Source: an uncultured Bacillus sp. (GTDB lineage Bacteria > Bacillota > Bacilli > Bacillales_B > DSM-18226). From it: 20,419 nt of DNA. Position numbers and translations under genes: made by a program. Each line of letters begins with the position of its first letter. Positions within the stretch are counted from its first letter, which is position 1. Positions 14,459-20,419 of this stretch are shown here, one piece after another. The notes beneath the pieces were generated by a model. The model was not told the DNA's origin. It did no database searches and saw nothing but the letters and a program-made list of their open reading frames with translations. Location of the stretch: assembly GCF_946478885.1 (NCBI RefSeq), contig NZ_CAMLDX010000067.1, forward strand, positions 1-20,419. The letters run 5' to 3'.

Positions 14459-14513
14459 GTTGTTTACAGGTATTTTACAGCTGGAATTATATGCTGAGAC
14501 AGGAGGAATGTCC

Positions 14514-15065
14514 ATGTCGAAACAAAGAATGTTTTATATCGATCAAAATAAATGTATTGATTGTAAAACATGTGAGATGGCATGTAATGAATTCCATGGC
14601 TTCGCCGGAGTCCACAGAAGAAAGGTAGTTCGCTATCAAACAAAGAAATCCCGTCAATTAGTATTTCTCTCCCTTTCCTGCAATCATTGTAAAAATCCAG
14701 TCTGCATCTCTGTTTGCCCGGAAAATAATTACTGGAAACGCCAGGATGGTATTGTCATCCTTGACTCCACAAACTGCAAGGCCTGCTTGAGATGTGTGCA
14801 GGCATGCCCGTTTCAGGCACCTAAATTAAACCCTAAAACAAACCGGACAGATAAATGTGATTTCTGTGCTGAACGCATCGACCAGGGCTTGCGCCCGGTA
14901 TGTATAAGTAATTGCCCGACCAATGCACTTAATATGATTCAAATGGAGAAAAATGAAAAGGATCCGCATTTAATCAAAAATATGGACATACCCATTATGC
15001 GTTATACCGATCCCTCTGTTTATGTTGTTGAGAAAAAAGCAGGAAGGAGTTTTTTTCTAAAATGA
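14514..15065 (+). CDS. Four-cluster ferredoxin-type electron-transfer subunit (DmsB/HycB-like)
   Basis: A 183-residue iron-sulfur protein with four cluster motifs: CIDCKTCEMAC, CNHCKNPVCISVCP, CKACLRCVQACP, and CDFCAERIDQG...CISNCP. Such proteins carry electrons between a molybdopterin subunit and a quinone- or other donor. No signal peptide. The longer upstream frame is not used: AGGAGG lies 5 nt before ATG 14514 (the ATG at 14508 is too close). The stop overlaps the next start (ATGA), so the regulator is translationally coupled. Its likely partner is the divergent oxidoreductase; no membrane anchor subunit is encoded nearby, so the electron route is open. Expression is probably induced without oxygen (FNR-type site). 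Confidence 0.88.
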   Translation: MSKQRMFYIDQNKCIDCKTCEMACNEFHGFAGVHRRKVVRYQTKKSRQLVFLSLSCNHCKNPVCISVCPENNYWKRQDGIVILDSTNCKACLRCVQACPFQAPKLNPKTNRTDKCDFCAERIDQGLRPVCISNCPTNALNMIQMEKNEKDPHLIKNMDIPIMRYTDPSVYVVEKKAGRSFFLK

Positions 15066-16669
15066 TGAAAGCATCAATGAAGACTTCTTTACAGCATTTA
15101 TTATGTTATATTCCATTGCACCAGCTGCAGTTTTTTACTTCAATTCCGCGGAAGCTCGTGTTGTATGAAACGATTTACGGACATATTCCGGAAAATTGGC
15201 TTGAGAGTCCGACCTTATGTGTGCTTCAGAATGAGGAGGATATACAGCAGTTAAACAAGCTGGAAATCGCCTCACGCATGATCCAGGATCACCATCTTGC
15301 AGGGATTATTATTTGTGCAAAGGATTCTGTTGTTTTTCAGAGTGAGCCTCTTTTGCTTTTTCAGCAGTGCGGTCTGCCGGTGATTCAAGTTTATAATATG
15401 GAGGCTGTTCAATTATTTTCCCGTGAAGAGGAAGAACTCTATTGTTTTTGGCAGCTTAATACAGAGCTTAATGGGTTTATTGAAAAAGGCTTTACCCGGA
15501 TGGCGGAGGAGCTATCCGAAATCCTGAGGACTCCCTTGCTGTATTGTGATGAGCAATATCGGGTTCTGTGGGAAACCGGGAATGAAGAGGACCTGAGAGA
15601 GGCGAGACGCTGGATTAATGTTCATCACCGTGAATTACTTATCAAAGAATCTGCAACCGCAAACGAAGGATTGGATTTGCCGGGGAGAGACGGTGGTTTT
15701 TCACAAATAAAATCCTTCAGGCCTTACTCCATTAATTTGCCGAGAAGAGCCTGTCAGTGGATCCTTGTTTCAAATGAATTAGTGTCTTGGCAAAGACAAA
15801 TCATGGGTAAATTTGCCGGGCTTACCTCGCTTTATTTTCAAAACGAACACCAAACTGCCGATATTATGGAAAAAGTAAAGCGGTATTTCGTTTATGAACT
15901 GCTGTATCATAAATTTGAATCGCAGAAGGTGATGATTGAGCAGGGGAAAATATGGGGCTGGAATTTGGAAAGGCCGCACCATATTCTGCTCGTTGATATT
16001 GAATTATCCGATGATTGGAAAGGGGACAGCCTCTGGCAGGCGGAGATGATTGACTTCATTGATCAAGAAAAAAGGAAATTGAGAGAGACTGTCCATGTTG
16101 TTCCGTTTGAAGACCAAATTATTCTTCTTTTGGAGGATGATGAAGTCAGGACAAGCGAAAATCGAAAACGCTATGCTGTCCAGTTAGGAGAATTACTCGA
16201 ACAGGATCTTTCCCGGAAATGGAAAGAATGTACTTTCCATGTTGGAATCGGAAAATGGTACCAGGACACGACCTTTTTAAATAAAAGCTATCAGGAAGCA
16301 AGGTTGGCTCTTAAATTCGGCCAAGGGTGGTTTAGGGAGCAAAAGGTTTTCCATTTTAATGATTTAGGCGTGCTCCGTCTTCTTATGCATGTTCATCAAG
16401 GTATTCTGTCTGATTTCAGCCAGGATTATTTGTCTGTTTTAATGGATAGCGACCGAGAAAGCGGGACGGAGTATATGAAAACCCTGCAGTCCTATGTTCA
16501 GTTCCGCGGCAGAATCGATGAAGTCGCGGAGGCTCTGTTTATCCATCCCAATACATTGCGTAACCGCATCAAAAAAATTGAAGAAATGCTCGGAATTGAC
16601 TTACAGGACTCCGAGGAGTTCTCCAATATTATGATTGCAGTAAAAATTTACTTTTTTTTAAATTCTTAA
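15062..16669 (+). CDS. PucR/CdaR-family transcriptional regulator
   Basis: A 535-residue protein. The C-terminal helix-turn-helix (about 475-515; GRIDEVAEALFIHPNTLRNR and KIEEMLGIDL) is the PucR C-terminal HTH_30 pattern. Before it lies a CdaR-type GGDEF-like region (about 275-415; FVYELLYHKFE, HILLVDIEL, FHVGIGKWYQD, SYQEARLALKFG). The N-terminus (1-260) has a PucR-like alternating sensor portion (GIIICAKDSVVF, GLPVIQVY) with weak family identity. Members activate catabolic operons in response to small molecules. The gene overlaps the ferredoxin gene by 4 bp (ATGA), so it is produced together with an electron-transfer subunit and probably autoregulates the cluster; the inducer is unknown. 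Confidence 0.85.
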   Translation: MMKASMKTSLQHLLCYIPLHQLQFFTSIPRKLVLYETIYGHIPENWLESPTLCVLQNEEDIQQLNKLEIASRMIQDHHLAGIIICAKDSVVFQSEPLLLFQQCGLPVIQVYNMEAVQLFSREEEELYCFWQLNTELNGFIEKGFTRMAEELSEILRTPLLYCDEQYRVLWETGNEEDLREARRWINVHHRELLIKESATANEGLDLPGRDGGFSQIKSFRPYSINLPRRACQWILVSNELVSWQRQIMGKFAGLTSLYFQNEHQTADIMEKVKRYFVYELLYHKFESQKVMIEQGKIWGWNLERPHHILLVDIELSDDWKGDSLWQAEMIDFIDQEKRKLRETVHVVPFEDQIILLLEDDEVRTSENRKRYAVQLGELLEQDLSRKWKECTFHVGIGKWYQDTTFLNKSYQEARLALKFGQGWFREQKVFHFNDLGVLRLLMHVHQGILSDFSQDYLSVLMDSDRESGTEYMKTLQSYVQFRGRIDEVAEALFIHPNTLRNRIKKIEEMLGIDLQDSEEFSNIMIAVKIYFFLNS

Positions 16670-16686
16670 TACGGCTCATTGGTGAT

Positions 16687-16727
16687 AAACCTTGCTCAAA
16701 AGTTCCTTTTGTTCAAGGTTTTTTTAT
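16687..16727 (+). terminator. Terminator of the ferredoxin/PucR operon
   Basis: AAACCTTG, inner CAAAAG/CTTTTG, CAAGGTTT stem-loop followed by TTTTTT. Strong two-part stem. Confidence 0.85.
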
Positions 16728-17030
16728 TGCCTTTGAAGAGATTGTTTCTTTTTTATTTATTTTATTTTCTTCTTCATAGAGAATGTCTATACATAACAGA
16801 CGTTAAATAGGAAGGCTTCTCAACTTTCACCATTCGTTCACCTTAAACTTTTGATGGAATGAAAGGGCTGTCAAATGGATACAAATTCCTGCTTTATATG
16901 TGTATGAACCTACACTCCTAATCGTACCCCTTCTCCACTAATATAAGACTATAAGTCATAATTGTAATTTCTTTGTAAAATAACCCCCATTATTTGTGAA
17001 ATGCTCATTTATGGAGAGAGGAGGCTGACA
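16728..17030 (+). promoter_or_regulatory. Upstream region of the torD-remnant/dmsAB operon
   Basis: No gene. A perfect inverted repeat GTGTA-N6-TACAC (16900-16915) has the FNR-like 16-bp geometry but not the consensus. TAATAT (16939-16944) downstream could be the -10, which would place the repeat at about -43. The T-rich tract TTTGTGAAATGCTCATTT (16993-17010) has a TGTGA half-site only. AGGAGG precedes the ATG at 17031. Anaerobic control is inferred. Confidence 0.4.
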
Positions 17031-17395
17031 ATGATTGCAGAACCAACAACAGCTGTCACGAATTATTTTGCAGTAAGAGGCTATGTCTACGATATGCTTA
17101 AATGTTTTTTTCTCGAGAACCGCGCAAGGAATTTGTAAGCGCTTTAAAGCACAGTGGTTTGGAGGATTTCCCCTTTTACCGGGAAAATGAGTGGATTCAG
17201 GAAGGTGCAGAACTGCTCATTCATTTCCCTTTTATTTCTGACCTTTGGGTAAAGATAATATCCTTTTTTACTAATTAATGCCCGGAATCAGAGTTTGCCG
17301 AAAACGCGGCAGAACATGCGGAAACTTTGATTTAAAGGCCTCTAAAACTGTTAAGCATTTTGTGTAAATGGATTCAGAAGTTTTTCAAGAGCTTT
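17031..17395 (+). pseudogene. TorD/DmsD-type redox-enzyme chaperone, frameshifted and truncated
   Basis: ATG 17031 follows AGAGGAGG. The first frame gives NYFAVRGYVYDMLKCFF and stops at 17136. One base change at the T7 tract (17105-17111) restores the other frame, reading EPRKEFVSALKHSGLEDF, then FYRENEWIQEGAELLIHFPF to a stop at 17276. This is the N-terminal part of TorD-family chaperones, which bind the Tat signal of DMSO-reductase-type enzymes and help insert their cofactor. The remaining C-terminal half is missing, apart from a possible scrap (KWIQKFFKSF, 17366-17395) like the family's end helix. The gene lies just ahead of dmsA, its expected client. With two lesions a sequencing error alone does not explain it. 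Confidence 0.75.
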
Positions 17396-17447
17396 TGAGC
17401 ATGGCATGGAAATAAGTTTTCAACTACAAGATGAGAGGAGAATTCCT

Positions 17448-20009
17448 ATGCTGGATTTATTGAATAAGGCAAAAGAGTATAAAATGTCCAGAAGATCTTT
17501 CATTGGCTGGTCCTCGGTTGTAGCGGCAACGACTGCTATTCCTGTGACAAGAGGTCTGGTTACAAAGGCAGCAGGAAATGATGATTCTGAAAGTATGGAC
17601 GAAGGTGTTTGGAAAACGGCTGCATGCTGGCATAACTGCGGAGGACGCTGCCTAAACAAAGTTCTTGTAAAGGACGGCGTGGTTATTCGCCAAAAAACGG
17701 ATGATACACATTCTGACAGCCCTGATTTTCCGCAGCAACGAGCTTGTATAAGAGGACGTTCGCAACGGCAGCAGGTATTTGGCGCTGATCGTATTAAATA
17801 CCCGATGAAGCGTAAAAATTGGAAGCCAGGCGGCGGAAAGAAGGAATTACGTGGTAAAGATCAGTGGGTACGTATCTCTTGGGATGAAGCTTTAGATATT
17901 GTTTCTAGCGAAATAAAGCGTATTTCTGAAAAATATGGGAATGAGTCAATCTGGGAAACAGGCGGGGCTTTAGAGTCTATGTTTGCCGTTATTGGAGGCT
18001 GTACGACTGACTGGGGGACAACTTCTCGTGGCGCGTTTACATTTGTACCGGATATGATGGGAGTTGGACCTGCGCCAGAAACCAGTATCAACGATAGAAT
18101 TGATATGAGAAATTCCCAGCTGATTGTCCTTTGGGGGCTGAATCCTGCATGGAGCAGCGCTGGAAATCCAGCCTATAATTTCCTTCAAGCGAAGAAGGCA
18201 GGGGCTAGATTTATTTCGATCGACCCGATTTACCATGATACGGCGAACATACTTGGAGCTGAATGGATCCCTGTACACCCCGGAACGGACCATGCTCTGG
18301 CATTGGGGATTATGTATGCATTGTTAGATGAAGACGATCCAATGAATCCATTAATTGATTGGGATTTCCTAAACCGGTGTACAGTAGGATTTGATCAAGA
18401 CCATATGCCTGCAGGGGCGGATCCGAAAGATAATTTCAAGGATTATCTCCTTGGAACCTATGATCATCAACCGAAGACACCTCAATGGGCATCCGAAATA
18501 TGCGGTATACAACCCGAAAAAATCGTTAAGCTGGCACGCTCAATTGGCGGAACTGAACGAGTTGCATTATTAACCGGATGGGCCCCAGCTCGTATTAATG
18601 AAGGTGAAAGCTGGGTACAGGCTTTTGAAACGTTAGGATTAATGACGGGACATATGGGAAGATCAGGTCGAATGACAGGAGTAAGCTGCCATTCAAGGTC
18701 CAGCAACGGCGGTAAAATGTTGGTGCAGAGTGGAAGTGCGGCTTATCCAAAGACAAAAAATCCTGTTACTAACACCATTAATCATAATGAGATTTTCAAA
18801 GCTGTACTTGAGGGCAAATTCCATCAACAGGATGAGGGCGAACGAAAAATAAATATTCAAATGATGTATCATACAAGTTCATCAACCATGCAAACTCGTG
18901 TGGATATAAACAGTGGAATTAAGGCTGCCCGTAAAGTGGAATTTGTTGTGACAAATGCCTACACCTTAACAACCAGTGCAAAATATTCAGATCTTGTTCT
19001 GCCAGTTACTACAGAGTGGGAAACTACAGGCGGACTATTAACCGGAAACCGGGAAATCATTATTGCTTATACCCAAATTACAGAGCCTTTGTACGAAGCA
19101 AAAACGGATATTTGGATTGCAAAAGAATTACTTAAAAAACTCGGAAAAGACCCGGATGAAATATATCCTTTCGATGAGAAACAAGCATTCTTTAATCAAC
19201 TCGCTACAAGTGAGGTGATTGATCAACAGGGTGTTAACTTTGAACCATTAGTCACGATTACCGAGCAAGATATTAAAGATTGGGGTGTCCAAGGAAAGCC
19301 GCAAACCGGCAGAATCGGCTTAACAGAATTCTTAGAAAAAGGAATTTATCAAGTTGAGCGGAAACCCGGAGATCAATACGGCGGCATACCTTATCAGAAA
19401 TTTGTTGAAGATCCGGCAAACAATCCTTTAAAAACAGAGTCAGGAAAATTTGAAATCTATTGTAATGCTATCGTTGAAAAATCTAAAAAAGCGTGGACAG
19501 CACAATCGGCAATTGCCAAATACTCTCCAAAACCAAAGGGCTATGAATCTACTTTTGAGGATTGGGAAAGCAAAAAGAAAGGAAAATATCCTTTCCAGGT
19601 AATTAATCCGCATTATCTAAGACGCTCTCATAGTATATTTGATAATGTGCCTTGGTTAAGAGAAGCATGGCCGAACCCGGTCTTCCTAAATAAAGCTGAT
19701 GCAGAAAAACGCGGCATTAAGGAAGGTGACACTGTATTACTCTCCAATGAATTTGGTAAAACGCTGCGCCCGGCTCATTTAACGGAAACCATGATGCTAG
19801 GAGTCATTGGATTACCGCATGGAGCATGGGCTGAAATCGATGAGGATTTGGGTGTGGACAAAGCTGGTGCTGATAATATCCTTTGCGGACCTATCCCTAC
19901 AGGCTATGGAACATCTGGTTGGAATACAGCAAATTGTAATCTGGAAAAATGGGACGGAGAGCCGCTTGAAGAAGATGTAAAATGGCCGCAACGAATCATT
20001 AAATTCTGA
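17448..20009 (+). CDS. dmsA: DmsA-family molybdopterin oxidoreductase (DMSO/related oxyanion or N/S-oxide reductase), Tat-exported
   Basis: A 853-residue catalytic subunit. A Tat signal is at 12-37 (SRRSFIGW then a hydrophobic stretch). Cys60-x3-Cys64-x3-Cys68 and Cys100 (ACIRGRS) bind the FeS cluster. Ser193 in DWGTTSRG aligns with the molybdenum-ligand Ser of E. coli DmsA (YGDYSS). Other elements match DmsA: ADRIKYPMKR, VRISWDEALDI, SQLIVLWGLNPAW, ISIDPIYHDTA, VHPGTDHALALG, KTPQWASEI, and the C-terminal EKRGIKEGDTVLLSN. It would work outside the membrane with DmsB. The start is ATG 17448 (GAGAGGAG 7 nt before); a 42-nt longer frame exists but lacks a ribosome site. DMSO is one possible substrate; selenate, chlorate or TMAO-type acceptors cannot be excluded. 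dmsB follows 18 bp after the stop. Confidence 0.9.
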   Translation: MLDLLNKAKEYKMSRRSFIGWSSVVAATTAIPVTRGLVTKAAGNDDSESMDEGVWKTAACWHNCGGRCLNKVLVKDGVVIRQKTDDTHSDSPDFPQQRACIRGRSQRQQVFGADRIKYPMKRKNWKPGGGKKELRGKDQWVRISWDEALDIVSSEIKRISEKYGNESIWETGGALESMFAVIGGCTTDWGTTSRGAFTFVPDMMGVGPAPETSINDRIDMRNSQLIVLWGLNPAWSSAGNPAYNFLQAKKAGARFISIDPIYHDTANILGAEWIPVHPGTDHALALGIMYALLDEDDPMNPLIDWDFLNRCTVGFDQDHMPAGADPKDNFKDYLLGTYDHQPKTPQWASEICGIQPEKIVKLARSIGGTERVALLTGWAPARINEGESWVQAFETLGLMTGHMGRSGRMTGVSCHSRSSNGGKMLVQSGSAAYPKTKNPVTNTINHNEIFKAVLEGKFHQQDEGERKINIQMMYHTSSSTMQTRVDINSGIKAARKVEFVVTNAYTLTTSAKYSDLVLPVTTEWETTGGLLTGNREIIIAYTQITEPLYEAKTDIWIAKELLKKLGKDPDEIYPFDEKQAFFNQLATSEVIDQQGVNFEPLVTITEQDIKDWGVQGKPQTGRIGLTEFLEKGIYQVERKPGDQYGGIPYQKFVEDPANNPLKTESGKFEIYCNAIVEKSKKAWTAQSAIAKYSPKPKGYESTFEDWESKKKGKYPFQVINPHYLRRSHSIFDNVPWLREAWPNPVFLNKADAEKRGIKEGDTVLLSNEFGKTLRPAHLTETMMLGVIGLPHGAWAEIDEDLGVDKAGADNILCGPIPTGYGTSGWNTANCNLEKWDGEPLEEDVKWPQRIIKF

Positions 20010-20027
20010 TAAAAGGAGGGCATTATC

Positions 20028-20419
20028 ATGGTTCAAATGGGCTTTTATATAAATGTAGCTGAGTGTATAGGCTGTAAAACCTGTACTATTGCTTGTAAAG
20101 ATAAAAATGATTTAGAAGTAGGAAGAAATTTCCGAAGAGTTTACGACTTTGAAGAAGGAACTTTTCCAAAACCATCCATTTGTCACCTATCGATCTCGTG
20201 CAACCATTGTGAAAATCCAGGCTGTGTAAAAGGGTGCCCAACCGGTGCAATGCATAAACGTGAAGAAGATGGTGTTGTAGTTGTAGATCATGATAAATGT
20301 GTCGGCTGCAGATATTGTGAATGGAACTGTCCTTATGGGGCACCGCAATACAGTGAAGAATTAGGAAAAATGACAAAATGCGATACTTGTTTAGATTTAC
20401 GAGAAAAGGGAGAAGAACC
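20028..20419 (+). CDS. dmsB: DmsB-type ferredoxin subunit, 3' end cut by window
   Basis: The first 130 residues of an iron-sulfur subunit that passes electrons to DmsA. AAAAGGAGGG precedes ATG 20028. Cluster motifs so far are CIGCKTCTIAC, CNHCENPGCVKGCP, CVGCRYCEWNCP and the start of the fourth (CDTC). The GYxNVxxC-type start (MGFYINVAECIGC) and the RVYDFEEG region resemble DmsB of four-cluster type. A membrane anchor subunit (DmsC type) is expected downstream but is not in the window. Confidence 0.9.
   Translation, partial: MVQMGFYINVAECIGCKTCTIACKDKNDLEVGRNFRRVYDFEEGTFPKPSICHLSISCNHCENPGCVKGCPTGAMHKREEDGVVVVDHDKCVGCRYCEWNCPYGAPQYSEELGKMTKCDTCLDLREKGEE

Noticed and set aside
14184..14513. 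N-terminal extension of the ferredoxin frame
   Set aside because: It runs through the start of the divergent oxidoreductase gene and the promoter; the well-placed AGGAGG supports ATG 14514.
16993..17010. FNR or Rex site TTTGTGAAATGCTCATTT
   Set aside because: Only the left half matches; the right half fits neither consensus at the correct spacing.

Overview
The window looks like chromosome of a spore-forming-type Firmicute of the family Bacillaceae. The evidence is the moderate-to-low GC, strong AGGAGG-type ribosome binding sites, classical hairpin/T-run terminators, and Bacillus-lineage families (YvrJ, DUF1659, DUF2922, a CYP152-type P450 remnant, a phasin-like protein). No rRNA, tRNA, CRISPR array, complete insertion sequence or prophage was seen.

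Region 1 (1-3319): the 3' part of an alkaline-phosphatase-superfamily enzyme, a broken CYP152-like cytochrome P450, and an intact cation-diffusion-facilitator efflux pump. The pump is preceded by an array of Fur/PerR-like boxes and a sigma-A-type promoter.

Region 2 (3385-7860) appears to be the remains of a cell-envelope locus. An intact OmpR-type response regulator and sensor kinase lie between a fused pair of remnants (N-terminus of a VTC-domain polyphosphate polymerase joined to the C-terminus of a DUF4956 membrane protein) and the C-terminal stub of a carbohydrate-binding-domain protein. The same 11-bp motif occurs as a perfect tandem pair upstream of the first remnant and as a single copy upstream of the second, so it is probably the operator of this two-component system. 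A DUF4405 membrane cytochrome next to it is intact.

Region 3 (8212-12193): an anchored SGNH hydrolase with a Pro-Thr tail, a phasin-like protein, and the small-protein trio DUF1659/DUF2922/YvrJ. YvrJ is only 50 aa. The gaps hold several palindromic repeats: two copies of a GGGGAC(G/A)..TTCTCGTG element, a compound inverted repeat, and a MITE-like relic.

Region 4 (12292-20419) is an anaerobic-respiration region with two molybdopterin modules. Module one is a cytoplasmic-type molybdopterin oxidoreductase, divergent from a four-cluster ferredoxin that is translationally coupled to a PucR-family regulator; a near-consensus FNR site lies about 41 bp upstream of the predicted ferredoxin start. Module two is dmsA (Tat-exported) and dmsB (cut by the window edge), preceded by a frameshifted and truncated TorD-type chaperone gene. 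I found no clearly new defence or mobile system. The most informative signals are the decayed two-component locus, the shared operator, the hybrid metalloregulator boxes, and the ferredoxin-PucR arrangement.
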